Counted from the stretch's first letter, positions 52,961 through 61,998 are shown. The stretch is DNA of 64,000 nucleotides from Nocardioides jejuensis (GCF_004337475.1 NZ_SJZJ01000001.1:1-64000), one strand, 5' to 3'. The notes: generated by a model not told the origin, from the sequence alone. Program-made: numbers and translations.

Positions 52961-54228
52961 CCGAAGATCCTCCGGATGTGTGCGTTGGCGAAGACGCCGT
53001 CTGGATCGAGGCGGCGGCGCACGTCCTGGAAGGCGTCCCATTCCGGGTAGCGCTCGCTCAGCGCTGCGGCATCGAGCGTGTGCCGCTTGCCCCAGTGCGG
53101 ACGGGCCGCGTACTCCGCACCGATCGCCTGGACCGCGGCGAAGTACTCCTGCCAGGCCATGCCCTGGTAGGCATGCACCGCGACGTACGCCGTCGGGCGG
53201 CCGTAGGACGGGCTGAGCATCGACTCGGTGTCGGCTGCGACGACGCGCACCTCGATCGGGAAGTTGACGGTGTGCTGCTCGGCGACCCGCAGGATCCGCG
53301 GCAGCACCTCGGGCAGCACCTCGCGCGGGAAGGCCAGCTCGGACTCGGTGAACCGCACCTCGCGCGGGCTCGAGAAGACGCGGTGTCCGACGTTGACCTT
53401 CTCCGACGGGCCGGCGACCGTCGTGACCAGCCGGTTGAGCCGCGGGATCTGGCTGGGGAACCGGCGTCCGGTCCGGCAGATCAGGTCGAGCACCTTGTTC
53501 TCGAGGATCACCTCGTCGAAGTAGGCACGTCGTTCGCTGCCGGGCTGCGCCGGGTCCTGCGTGCGCTCGAGCTGCTTGGTGAGCGCGCGGTCGGCGTACG
53601 GAAAGACGAAGAACTCGAAGTGGTCGCTGCCGTCGGCCAGCGCGTCGAAGTCGCGCAGCACCGTCGCGAGCGGCATGCGGTCGCGCTTCTCCCTCAGGCG
53701 GAACGCCGGCACGGTCCGCAGCGTGTACGCGGTCACGACGCCGAGCGCACCGACACTGACCCGCCCTGCCCGCAGGTCATCACCGGCCAGCTCCAGCACG
53801 TCGCCCGCGGCCGTGACGACCTCCATCGACTCCACGAACGTCGCGAGGTTGCCGAACGCCGCCCCCGTGCCGTGGGTGGCCGTCGAGATGGCGCCCGCGG
53901 CGCTCTGGACGTTGATGTCACCGAGGTTGGCAAGGGCCAGGCCGTGGGCGTCGAGCAGCTCGTTGACCTCGTACAGACGCGTGCCGGCAGCGATCCGGAC
54001 CAGGCCGGTCGCCGGATCGACGTGCTGCAGGCCGGTCAGGCCGTCGAGCGAGATCAGGGTGCCGTTGGTGAGGACGTTGTCGCCGAAGGCGTGGCCTCCA
54101 CCGACCACGCGGACCACGTCACCGCGTGCGGCTGCTGCGACAACGGTCGTGGCGACCTCGTCGACGGACGTCGGCGTCGCCCGGTGCTGCGGCGCGCAGC
54201 TCTGGTCACCGGTCCAGTTGCGCCACAT
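52957..54228 (-). CDS. FAD-linked oxidase, aldonolactone-oxidase type
   Basis: This 423-residue VAO-family flavoenzyme is like D-arabinono-1,4-lactone or L-gulonolactone oxidase. It has the FAD-binding domain with a His in VRVVGGGHAFGDN, the region INVQSAAGAISTATHGTGAA, and a C-terminal ALO domain ending near the conserved HWGK (PHWGKRHTLDAA). It oxidises a sugar lactone, polyol or similar alcohol with O2. The start is ATG at 54228 with GAGGGAG upstream. It is coupled to the PLP enzyme and divergent from a LysR regulator gene 156 bases away, which probably controls it. Confidence 0.9.
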   Translation of the reverse strand: MWRNWTGDQSCAPQHRATPTSVDEVATTVVAAAARGDVVRVVGGGHAFGDNVLTNGTLISLDGLTGLQHVDPATGLVRIAAGTRLYEVNELLDAHGLALANLGDINVQSAAGAISTATHGTGAAFGNLATFVESMEVVTAAGDVLELAGDDLRAGRVSVGALGVVTAYTLRTVPAFRLREKRDRMPLATVLRDFDALADGSDHFEFFVFPYADRALTKQLERTQDPAQPGSERRAYFDEVILENKVLDLICRTGRRFPSQIPRLNRLVTTVAGPSEKVNVGHRVFSSPREVRFTESELAFPREVLPEVLPRILRVAEQHTVNFPIEVRVVAADTESMLSPSYGRPTAYVAVHAYQGMAWQEYFAAVQAIGAEYAARPHWGKRHTLDAAALSERYPEWDAFQDVRRRLDPDGVFANAHIRRIFG

Positions 54229-54384
54229 CAAAGCTCCCTCTCCATGTCCGGCCACTCCGGCCGGAGGCTCCAGCCTGCCGCTCGCGGGACCTGCGGGGGA
54301 AGCGCCAATTGACCTCCCCATTCACACGATCGCGTTGTCAGTCCGGCCCACGGCGGGGCCGCGACGGTGCATAGTGGGGGCCTC

Positions 54385-55317
54385 ATGGACGTCCACACCC
54401 GCAAGCTGCGCTGCTTCCTCGTCGTCGCCGAGGAGCTGCACTTCAGCCGCGCCGCAGCGCGGGTCTTCCTCACCCAGCAGGCGCTGAGCCGACAGATCCG
54501 TGAGCTCGAGGAGGAGCTCGGTGTCGCGCTCTTCGAGCGGACCACCCGACGGGTCGCGCTGACCCCGGCCGGTGAGGCCTTTCGTGAGGCGACGGCACAG
54601 CTGCTGACCGGCCTCGACGACGCAGTCGAGGCCGCACGCCGCACCGACCGGGCGATGTCCGGGCGGCTCCGGATCGGCTTCTGCCCCGGCGCCGCCCTCG
54701 AGCTGACCACGCCGATCCTGGGCGACTTCCGGTCGGCGTTCCCCGACGTCGAGCTCGACCTGCGGGAGTTCCCGGCGAACGACCCGTCCGCCGGGCTCGC
54801 GACCGGCGTCAGCGACGTGGCGTTCATCCGGCTGCCGCAGGGCACCGCGGCGATCGAGACCGAGGACCTCTTCATCGACCCGTGCATCGCCGCTGTCTCC
54901 GCAGGCCACCCGCTCGCTGACCGCACGACGGTGACCGTGGCCGACCTCCTCGACGAGCCGCTGACGCTGAGCGACACGGCCGACGAGGTCTACAAGGCGT
55001 TCTGGAGCCTGCGCGACGCACGCACCTCTCCCCCGCCGAAGCTGCACCCGGTCAGCTCCGTGACCGAGGAGGTCGCCCTGGTCGCGACCGGCATGGCGAT
55101 CTCGGTGACCAGCTCCGCCGTCCAGTCCTTCACCCCGATGCCCGGTGTGCGCTACCTCCCGATCGAGGACTGGCCGGGCTCCCGGGTCGCTCTCGGCTGG
55201 CACGCCGGCGAGCGGTCCCGCATCGTCGCCCACTTCGTCGACACCGTCTGCGCCGTCCGCGACCGGGAGACCGAGCTGGTGCAGACCCTCGAACGCCGAG
55301 GCCTTCCCGAGGCCTGA
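54385..55317 (+). CDS. LysR-family transcriptional regulator
   Basis: This 310-residue protein has an N-terminal winged helix-turn-helix (LRCFLVVAEELHFSRAAARV, then FLTQQALSRQIRELEEELGV) and a C-terminal periplasmic-binding-like effector domain (GRLRIGFCPGAALELTTPIL and VSSVTEEVALVATGMAISVT). LysR proteins usually control the divergent gene, here the FAD oxidase/PLP-enzyme operon. The start is ATG at 54385. The last ~60 residues are duplicated in a degraded copy at 55.86-56.06 kb. Confidence 0.95.
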   Translation: MDVHTRKLRCFLVVAEELHFSRAAARVFLTQQALSRQIRELEEELGVALFERTTRRVALTPAGEAFREATAQLLTGLDDAVEAARRTDRAMSGRLRIGFCPGAALELTTPILGDFRSAFPDVELDLREFPANDPSAGLATGVSDVAFIRLPQGTAAIETEDLFIDPCIAAVSAGHPLADRTTVTVADLLDEPLTLSDTADEVYKAFWSLRDARTSPPPKLHPVSSVTEEVALVATGMAISVTSSAVQSFTPMPGVRYLPIEDWPGSRVALGWHAGERSRIVAHFVDTVCAVRDRETELVQTLERRGLPEA

Positions 55318-55422
55318 CTGCAGCAACGCGTGCATGGTGCATGCGTGACACGGGCCACACCGCCGAGGCACACTGGCAGCGGATCGATCTGGAGGGGTCG
55401 AGACTCTCGGAGGAGGATCGTC

Positions 55423-55662
55423 ATGCAGTCACCGACTGTCAGTGACTACCGCGCCGGCGCTCGCGCAGCGCGACAACTGGTGTGCGACGCGACCGGCACA
55501 GCAGCCGACCGCCGCGAGCAGCTGCGTCGCCTGGCGCACGAGATCGCCAGCGGTTCGTCGGTCTGGTCGGACACCGCGTTCGGCGAAGGCTTCGTGGCCT
55601 ACGTCCAGCGCCACACCGGCGCCATCGCCGTACCGGCCCAGCGGCAGCCCTCGGCGGACTGA
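55423..55662 (+). CDS. Small hypothetical protein
   Basis: This 79-residue soluble protein is rich in Ala, Arg and Gln, with predicted helices (DYRAGARAARQLVCDATG, ADRREQLRRLAHEIASG) and a single Cys. There is no known domain. It is supported by a strong ribosome-binding site (GGAGGAGG at about 55409-55416, seven bases before the ATG) and by coding-type base use. It lies 105 bases after the LysR gene on the same strand. The role is unknown. Confidence 0.65.
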   Translation: MQSPTVSDYRAGARAARQLVCDATGTAADRREQLRRLAHEIASGSSVWSDTAFGEGFVAYVQRHTGAIAVPAQRQPSAD

Positions 55663-55678
55663 CCCGCACAACGACAGT

Positions 55679-55873
55679 GTTGCTGCCACTCCGTGCTGCC
55701 ACCCACGGGCCTTGAGATGCGACGCCGACCGTGACTACTGACGACCGCAACCAGGCAGGGCGGTGAGACTTCGGGGCAGCCCCGGAGATCGTGACGGCGC
55801 CTCGACCGACGGTGATGGGCGCCGGCCGTGACCGCTGGGGCGACGCCGGGCCTGGCCGACTACTCCCCGCCCA
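55679..55873 (+). repeat. Dispersed repeat copy A
   Basis: About 190 bp resembles 62124-62316: both begin gttgctgccact, share gacgaccgcaac, cagggcggtgag and ccccggagatcgtgac, and run to a tactcccc-type end. The middle 140 bp is roughly 85% alike by eye. No gene or terminal inverted repeat is seen. Its right end joins the truncated LysR fragment. The origin is unknown; it is possibly the remnant of a mobile or integrated element. Confidence 0.7.
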
Positions 55874-56064
55874 TGCCTGGCGTCCGCCACCTGTCCCTCA
55901 CCGACTGGCCGGGCTCCCGCGTAGCGCTCGCCTGGCACGCGGGCGAGCGTTCGCGCGTCGTCGCGAGCTTCGTCGACATCGTCTGTGCCGTGCGTGACCG
56001 CGAGACCGACCTCGTGCGGTCGCTCGAGACGCGTGGTCTCGAAGGGGCCGAGCCGACGCCGTGA
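55863..56064 (+). pseudogene. Truncated LysR C-terminus (remnant gene)
   Basis: The reading frame encodes MPGVRHLSLTDWPGSRVALA followed by WHAGERSRVVASFVDIVCAV and RDRETDL. This matches the last ~60 residues of the intact LysR product at 54385-55317 (MPGVRYLPIEDWPGSRVALG and so on) at both DNA and protein level. The DNA-binding domain and most of the effector domain are missing. Repeat A abuts its 5' edge. It is most likely what is left of a second lysR gene that stood upstream of the MFS exporter gene; it is not expected to be functional. Confidence 0.85.
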
Positions 56065-56098
56065 CCAGGCGCCCTCGGCGCTCGTCCGACTCGCCATC

Positions 56099-56144
56099 TT
56101 GACAGTGTCAATTTAATCGCTGACCATCATCTTGACACTGTCCA
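56099..56144. promoter_or_regulatory. Two related operator half-palindromes before the MFS gene
   Basis: TTGACAGTGTCAA (56099-56111) is a perfect palindrome. TTGACACTGTCCA (56132-56144) is a near copy centred 33 bases downstream, three helical turns away. They lie 17-60 bases before the exporter start. They are probable binding sites for the TetR regulator encoded after the exporter gene. TTGACA may also serve as a -35 element, although a matching -10 is not clear. Confidence 0.65.
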
Positions 56145-56160
56145 TTTCGAAGGGACTCCC

Positions 56161-57696
56161 ATGGTCCGCAAACCGCTCGTACTCCTCACCGTCTGTCTGG
56201 CCACGCTGACCATCAACATCGGCACGATGGTCGTCAACGTCGCCCTCCCCTCGATGGCCGACCAGCTCGACGCCAGCACCAAGGACCTGCTGTGGATCGT
56301 CGACGGCTACAACCTGGCGTTCGCCGCCCTCGTGCTCGCGATGGGCAGCCTGTCGGACCGCTTCGGCCGGCGCCCCGCGCTGGTGATCGGCCTTGCCGGG
56401 TTTGCTGCAAGCAGCGCCGCAGCGGCACTCGCGGACGGGAGCGCGGCACTCATCGCAGCACGCGTCGTCATGGGTGTCTTCGCCGCGCTCATCTTCCCCA
56501 CGACGCTGTCGATCATCTCGAACACCTTCACCGGACGTCGCGAGCGCGCCTCGGCCATCGGCCTGTGGGGCGCGTCGTCGGGCGTGGGGGTCGCGGTCGG
56601 CCCCGTCATGGGCGGCTTCCTGCTCGCGCACTACAGCTGGCACAGCATCTTCTGGGCGCTCGTCCCGATCGCCGTGGTCGCGCTGGGCCTGACCCTCGCG
56701 TTCGTCCCCGAGTCGCGCGACCCCGACGTCCCGCGCATCGACCGTCCGGGCTTCGTGGTGTCCGTCGCCGCGCTCGCCGTCCTGACCTGGACGATCATCG
56801 AGGCCCCCGGCCGCGGCTGGGGCAGCGCCGAGACGCTGACCGGCTTCGGCGTCGCTGCGGTCCTGATCCTGGTCTTCATCCAGATCGAGCGCGCCGTGCG
56901 CAACCCGATGATCGACGTGACGCTCTTCCTCGACCGTCGCTTCAGCGCTGCCTGCGCGGCCGTCACCATCGCGTTCTTCGCGCTCTTCGGCTTCATCTTC
57001 CTGATCACGCAGTTCTTCCAGTTCGTCCGGGAGTACACCCCGCTCGAGACCGGCCTGCGCTTCCTGCCCGTCGCCTTCTCCATCGCCGCGTCGTCGGTCA
57101 TCGGGAGCCAGCTCGCGCCGCGCCTCGGCACCCGGGCGATCGTCGCTCCCGGCATGGCCCTCATGGGTGCGGCGTTCCTCTGGATCTCGACCGTCCCTGT
57201 CGGCGTCACCTACGCCACGGTCGTCATTCCGCAGATGATCCTGCTCGGCACGGGCATCGGCCTCGTCACGGCGCCGGCCACCGAGTCGATCATGCGGGTC
57301 CTGCCGCCGGCCCGCGCCGGCGTCGGGTCCGCGGTCAACGACGCGACCCGGGAGCTCGGCGGGACCCTGGGCGTCGCCGTCGTCGGCGCGCTCTTCTCCT
57401 CTCAGTACGCCGACCGGCTGATCGAACTGATCGGCCAGCACCTGTACCCGGCGACCGCAGCCAAGGCGTCCGAGTCCGTCGGCTACGCCCATGCCGTTGC
57501 CGCACAGGCCCCGGCGCTGCGGGACCTGGTCGACACCGCCTTCCTCGACGGCTTCAACCTCGCCTGCGTAACCGTCGGCGTGATCTGCCTCGTCGGTGCC
57601 GCTGCGGCATGGTTCGCCCTGCCGGCCGACCGCTACGACCCGCTCGCGGACGAAACCGCGCAGGCCCATGACGCGCAGCTCACCGCCCGGCACTGA
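56161..57696 (+). CDS. MFS drug-efflux transporter, DHA2 (14-helix) type
   Basis: This 511-residue proton-coupled exporter is of the DHA2 family (EmrB/QacA-like). It has the first-helix motif LTINIGTMVVNVALPSMADQ, motif A (GSLSDRFGRRPAL), the antiporter motif C (LWGASSGVGVAVGPVMGGFL), and 14 hydrophobic segments with a central pair. It would expel hydrophobic drugs or metabolites. The ATG at 56161 follows AAGGGA. The paired operator upstream and the TetR gene 39 bases downstream suggest substrate-induced expression. Confidence 0.93.
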   Translation: MVRKPLVLLTVCLATLTINIGTMVVNVALPSMADQLDASTKDLLWIVDGYNLAFAALVLAMGSLSDRFGRRPALVIGLAGFAASSAAAALADGSAALIAARVVMGVFAALIFPTTLSIISNTFTGRRERASAIGLWGASSGVGVAVGPVMGGFLLAHYSWHSIFWALVPIAVVALGLTLAFVPESRDPDVPRIDRPGFVVSVAALAVLTWTIIEAPGRGWGSAETLTGFGVAAVLILVFIQIERAVRNPMIDVTLFLDRRFSAACAAVTIAFFALFGFIFLITQFFQFVREYTPLETGLRFLPVAFSIAASSVIGSQLAPRLGTRAIVAPGMALMGAAFLWISTVPVGVTYATVVIPQMILLGTGIGLVTAPATESIMRVLPPARAGVGSAVNDATRELGGTLGVAVVGALFSSQYADRLIELIGQHLYPATAAKASESVGYAHAVAAQAPALRDLVDTAFLDGFNLACVTVGVICLVGAAAAWFALPADRYDPLADETAQAHDAQLTARH

Positions 57697-57735
57697 ACCG
57701 GCATCACCGCACACGACTCGACTACCGTGACGCCC

Positions 57736-58380
57736 ATGTCGACAGCCTCGTACCACCACGGCAATCTCCGCCAGGCCCTGGTGGACGAGGCTGTCGCCGT
57801 GACCCGCGAGTCGGGCCCGGACGCGATCAAGATCCGCGACCTCGCACGCCGCGTGGGCGTTTCGCACAACGCGGCGTACGGACACTTCGCCAACCGCGAC
57901 GACCTGATGGCTGCGGTCGCCGACCACGCCTACCAGCGCCTCGTCGATGCGATGCATCGACGTGTCGCCGCTGTGGACACGGTCGACCCGGTGCTCCGCG
58001 CTCGCCGTCGGCTCGCGCAGATCGGCCGCGCGTACGTCGAGTTCGCCGTGGCGGAGCCCGGCCTCTTCCGGGCCGCCTTCACCGCCCCGTCCCGTGGCGA
58101 CACCCTGGCGTCGGCCGCGGGGCCCTACGCGCTGCTCGGCTCGGCGCTCGACGAGCTGGTCGACGTCGGCTTCCTCTCCCCCGCCGCACGTCCGGGCGCC
58201 GAAGTCACGTGCTGGTCCGCCGTCCACGGCTTCTCGGACCTGAACATCGACGGCCCCCTCGCCTCGGCGAGCCCGGACGTCCGCGCTGCCACCCTCGACC
58301 ACGTCCTGGTCAGCATCGATCGGTCGTACGCCGCAACCACCGGCAGCACCGTCTCGGATAGCGACATCCTGGAGAGCTGA
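57736..58380 (+). CDS. TetR-family regulator of the MFS exporter
   Basis: This 214-residue TetR has the N-terminal HTH YHHGNLRQALVDEAVAVTRE followed by IKIRDLARRVGVSHNAAYGHFANRDDL, and a C-terminal TetR_C-type domain (FRAAFTAPSRGDTLASAAGP). It lies 39 bases downstream of the exporter gene on the same strand, so it probably represses the operon through the palindromes at 56.1 kb. The start is ATG at 57736; GTG at 57727 would add three residues. It ends 19 bases from the convergent desaturase stop. Confidence 0.92.
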   Translation: MSTASYHHGNLRQALVDEAVAVTRESGPDAIKIRDLARRVGVSHNAAYGHFANRDDLMAAVADHAYQRLVDAMHRRVAAVDTVDPVLRARRRLAQIGRAYVEFAVAEPGLFRAAFTAPSRGDTLASAAGPYALLGSALDELVDVGFLSPAARPGAEVTCWSAVHGFSDLNIDGPLASASPDVRAATLDHVLVSIDRSYAATTGSTVSDSDILES

Positions 58381-58399
58381 GGAGACCCCGACGTCCAGG

Positions 58400-60394
58400 T
58401 CAGGCGTCGTAGTCCACGCTCACCTCGTCGCTCGTCGGGTGGGACTGGCAGGTGAGCACGTAGCCGGCCTCGAGTTCGCCGGGAGGCAGCGCGAAGTTCT
58501 GGTCCATGTGGACCGTGCCTGTGAGCAGCTTCGCCTTGCAGGTGCCGCAGGCTCCACCGAGGCAGGCGTAGGGAGCGTCGAGGTTGGCCTTGAGAGCGGC
58601 TTCGAGGACCGTGTCGCCTGCGTCGAGTGACACCGCCTGCTCACGTCCTCGCAGCGTGACGTCGACCCTTGCCGGCCGGAAACCGTCCGTGGACCGGGGC
58701 TTGTCGATGCCCTGGAAGAGCTCCACGTGCACACGCTCCGGTTCAACGCCTCGCTCCAGCAGCAGCTGGTGCAGGTCGGTGACCATGCCGACGGGTCCGC
58801 ACAGGAACCAGTCATCTGCCCGGTCGGGCAGCCAACCGTCCAGCCGGTGTCGGTCGATCCGGCCGCGCAGGTGTTCGGGGTGGCGCGGGTCGCGCGAGCG
58901 GAAGTGGATGATCCGGAGGCGGTCGACGTACCGGGACTCCAGCTCGTCGAGCTCACGACGGAACATGGTGCTGCCTGCGTCACGGTTGCCGTAGAACAGC
59001 GTGAACTCGCTCTCGGACTCGACGGCCAGCGTGGTCCGCACGATCGACAGGATCGGCGTGATGCCACTGCCGGCTGCAAGGGCTACGTAGCTCTTGCTGG
59101 CCAACGGATCGAGCGCGGCGCCGAACGACCCGGTCGGAGTCATCACGTCGACCATGGCACCCGGGCGGAGTGCCTCCACGGCGTACGTCGAGAACGCGCC
59201 ACCCGCGATGTGCTTCACGGCGAACTCCAGGACGTCCGAGGTCGCCCCGGAGCAGATCGAGTAGTTGCGACGTACGGCTCGGCCGTCGATGTCGGCGCGC
59301 ACCGTCAGGTGCTGCCCGGGCTGGAAGGAGAAGGCGTCCTTCAGGTGGTCCGGCACGTCGAGCGTGACGAGGACGCTGTCGTCGGTGAGCCGGGCAACCC
59401 GGCCGACCCGCAGGGAATGGAATGCCGCCGCCGTCGGGGAAGGACCCTTCGGGATCCGGATCGGCAGGAGCCGTGCCAGGCGCCCGTTGAGCCGCTTCCA
59501 CTCCTGGTACTCCGCGACATCGAGCTGCTGGCCGAACACCGTCCCGATGGCGGCGTCGCGCTCGAGGTAGGCCTCCTCGTTGCGCCGCCAGGCGGCGACG
59601 TAGCGGTAGAAGGGGATCGACGGATGCAGGTGGTGCACCAGGTGGTAGTTCTGCGACAGCAGCAGCGGCGTGATGACCCACTCGGCCCCGACCCGGTTGC
59701 GGGTGGCGCGATAGCGGTTCTCCGCCTGGGTGTCCTCGAGGTCGTGGTGAGGCAGCCAGTCGAACCACCACGCCAGCACGAACATGGCGACCCGCGCCGG
59801 GATGAGGTAGAGCACGGCCAAGGTCCAGAAGTGGCCGGTGAGCGCACACGCGACGACCACCGCGATCGTCACGACCATCAGGACGATCGTCTCCGCGACC
59901 TCCGACCGCGGACGCCGCCGTACATTGCGCACCAGGAAGGTCAGGTACGGCACGTCCATCAGCGGGAACCGGATCGGCAGCTGCCACCACGGCGCACCGC
60001 TGACGAAGTGGTCGGGGTCGTTCTCTCCGTCATTGGTGTTGCGGTGGTGCTCGATGTGGATGAAGGCGAACGACCGGAACGAGATCAGCGGCGACACGAA
60101 GAGCATCGCGATGCGGCCGAAGGCGACGTTCACCCAGCGGTGGGTGCTCACCGAGTAGTGCGCAGCGTCGTGCAGCACCGTGAACAGGACAAAGATCGCC
60201 GCTCCGCTGAGCAGGATCGTGGCGGGCACGGGAAGCCTGTCGGCCAACGCCGCCCAGGTGGACGCCGCAAAGGTCGTGATGGCTGCCGTGAAGATCGCGA
60301 CGATCGGCCAGGAGATCGTCGGGACGCGCTCCCCGGGGTCGGGCAGAGCGTGGCGGGCGCCGGAGGGAGCAGGCTGCTCGATGGTTGCTGACAT
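58400..60394 (-). CDS. Fatty-acid desaturase/hydroxylase fused to its FAD reductase and 2Fe-2S ferredoxin
   Basis: This 664-residue fusion is a self-contained oxygenase. Residues 1-265 form an integral-membrane di-iron domain with three His boxes: H75/H79 (LHDAAHYS), H113/H116/H117 (HIEHHRN) and H251/H254/H255 (YHLVHHLHP). Residues ~325-560 form a ferredoxin-NADP-reductase-like domain (RNYS at 376-379 for FAD, GSGITP at 442-447 and CGPVGMV for NAD(P)H). Residues ~575-664 form a plant-type 2Fe-2S ferredoxin with C611, C616, C619 and C649. It would desaturate or hydroxylate a lipid chain without separate electron carriers. The ATG start at 60394 is 79 bases after the PucR gene. The substrate is unknown. 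Confidence 0.92.
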   Translation of the reverse strand: MSATIEQPAPSGARHALPDPGERVPTISWPIVAIFTAAITTFAASTWAALADRLPVPATILLSGAAIFVLFTVLHDAAHYSVSTHRWVNVAFGRIAMLFVSPLISFRSFAFIHIEHHRNTNDGENDPDHFVSGAPWWQLPIRFPLMDVPYLTFLVRNVRRRPRSEVAETIVLMVVTIAVVVACALTGHFWTLAVLYLIPARVAMFVLAWWFDWLPHHDLEDTQAENRYRATRNRVGAEWVITPLLLSQNYHLVHHLHPSIPFYRYVAAWRRNEEAYLERDAAIGTVFGQQLDVAEYQEWKRLNGRLARLLPIRIPKGPSPTAAAFHSLRVGRVARLTDDSVLVTLDVPDHLKDAFSFQPGQHLTVRADIDGRAVRRNYSICSGATSDVLEFAVKHIAGGAFSTYAVEALRPGAMVDVMTPTGSFGAALDPLASKSYVALAAGSGITPILSIVRTTLAVESESEFTLFYGNRDAGSTMFRRELDELESRYVDRLRIIHFRSRDPRHPEHLRGRIDRHRLDGWLPDRADDWFLCGPVGMVTDLHQLLLERGVEPERVHVELFQGIDKPRSTDGFRPARVDVTLRGREQAVSLDAGDTVLEAALKANLDAPYACLGGACGTCKAKLLTGTVHMDQNFALPPGELEAGYVLTCQSHPTSDEVSVDYDA

Positions 60395-60473
60395 GCCGCG
60401 ACGGTACGAATGGTCACCTGCGCTCGACCAGCAACGCCGCGCCCAGGGAGATGTGCGCTCCGCACACCTGCCG

Positions 60474-61727
60474 TCAGTCGGGTGGCGGGAGCACGGCGAG
60501 GCCGAGGGCCTCGGTGAGTCGCAGGGCTGCATGGAGCTCCACGACGCGCTCGGTCGCAGGACGGCCGCGGCGTTCCTCGGCCCGACGAAGACGCTGGAGG
60601 ACGGTGTTGCGGTGGAGTCCCAGCTGCGAGGCCGCGGCAGCCAGCCCTCCCTGAGCATCGAGGACTGCAAGGAGCGTCTGGCGCTCTTCGTCCTCGCGGC
60701 GGCCCCTCTGGGCCAACGCACCCAGCTCTGCCGCCACGAACGCACGAGCCAGGTCCAGGTCGCCCGTCATGGCATCCACGAGGGCAACGTCGGCGTAGAC
60801 CGTCAGGCGAGCGTCGCGACCGGACAGCTCGACGATGCGACGGCCGCGCTGGGCCTCGGCGTGCGATGCGCGAAAGCCGGTGGCGCCGTGAGCCGTGTTT
60901 CCGATCGACACGCGCACCCCGGCCGGGATCCGGGCTGCCAGTGGCTCCAGCGCAGTGAGCTCCAGATCCGGGGCCCGCACCGTAGCCACCCAGCCCCACA
61001 ACGCCTGCACGCCATCGGGCACCAGGAGCGGGTGCGTGCTTCCCAAGTGGGATCCGACGGCGGCACCCACGCGAGCAAGGTCGGCATCCTCCGTGTCGGT
61101 CCAGCAGACGAAGGCGGTCTGGAAGCCGGTCAGACGGTGCGAGAGGGTGCGCTCAAGACGCCCGAGGTCGACGGCCTGACCCGCGATCAGCGCCCTGACG
61201 GCATCAGTCCTGGCGGCCCGTGCCCGGTTCTGCATGCGGTCGAGCTCGGCGACGTACTCCGCCGCGACCTGGCTGGAGATCCGGTCGGCGTAGGCAAACC
61301 CGTAACGCTGGAGATCGGCGGCCACCTGCATCGCGAGGCGGGGATCGGCGACGAACTCCGTGATGCCGCTCAGGATCCGCTCACTGAAATACGCGTGGCC
61401 GATGCGGTAGAACCGCAGCATGACGTCCACGCTGTAGCCGCGCGATGCCATGGCACGGGCATGCTCGAGAGCGGTGACCGGCGCCGTCGCGGCACTGACG
61501 TCGATGCCGTGACGGACCATCGACAGGGCACCTTCGAGGTTCGACGAGCACGACCCGAGGGTGAGCCCACGCAGGTCGTCGTCCGCACCTGCCTCGGGAA
61601 TCCGCTCGAGGATGTAGGCCAGCATGTCGTCGGCGTACGAGGAGACATCCTCCAGGAGCTCCGCGGCCGTGCGTCGAAGCTCTGCCGCCACGGCTTCGGG
61701 AGCTCCCGCAAACTCGCCAGCACTCAT
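60474..61727 (-). CDS. PucR/CdaR-family transcriptional regulator (3 of 3)
   Basis: This 417-residue regulator has a helical N-terminal domain with the RsbRD-like YSVDVMLRFYRIGHAYFSE, a central region with VRVSIGNTAHGATGFRASHA, and a C-terminal PucR HTH (SQLGLHRNTVLQRLRRAEER). It is encoded directly upstream of the fused desaturase on the same strand (79 bases) and probably controls it in response to lipid or membrane cues. It is closest in layout to the regulator at 44.1-45.4 kb, which stands by the GMC/mce operon. The ATG start is at 61727. Confidence 0.9.
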   Translation of the reverse strand: MSAGEFAGAPEAVAAELRRTAAELLEDVSSYADDMLAYILERIPEAGADDDLRGLTLGSCSSNLEGALSMVRHGIDVSAATAPVTALEHARAMASRGYSVDVMLRFYRIGHAYFSERILSGITEFVADPRLAMQVAADLQRYGFAYADRISSQVAAEYVAELDRMQNRARAARTDAVRALIAGQAVDLGRLERTLSHRLTGFQTAFVCWTDTEDADLARVGAAVGSHLGSTHPLLVPDGVQALWGWVATVRAPDLELTALEPLAARIPAGVRVSIGNTAHGATGFRASHAEAQRGRRIVELSGRDARLTVYADVALVDAMTGDLDLARAFVAAELGALAQRGRREDEERQTLLAVLDAQGGLAAAASQLGLHRNTVLQRLRRAEERRGRPATERVVELHAALRLTEALGLAVLPPPD

Positions 61728-61944
61728 GCCGGGAGCGTATCCATCGAGCAGGCGAGGGCGTCAGCCACGGGCTGCGGCACCCCATGCGAGCCTGCCGCGC
61801 AGACCACGAGCTGCCCGGAATCGCACGGGCAAGTGGCCCAATCCACACCCCGACATCGACGTACAGGTCGGATGACCGGCTGCCGGGCCCGTTGCAGCAC
61901 TCTTGTGTGCGCACTGCGTCCAGACTGGCGTGGCCCGGCGAAAC

Positions 61945-61990
61945 CAAAACAGCCTCTGATCCGCGTTTCCGCAAATCAGAGGCTGTTTTG
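61945..61990. terminator. Strong bidirectional terminator by the tRNA fragment
   Basis: The perfect 16-bp stem (61945-61960 with 61975-61990) is bounded by A and T runs on both sides and has a 14-base loop. It lies 8 bases beyond the 3' end of the tRNA-Ala fragment, the normal place for a tRNA terminator, and stands out from the usual T-poor hairpins of this genome. Confidence 0.88.
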
Positions 61991-61998
61991 TGTTCCTG

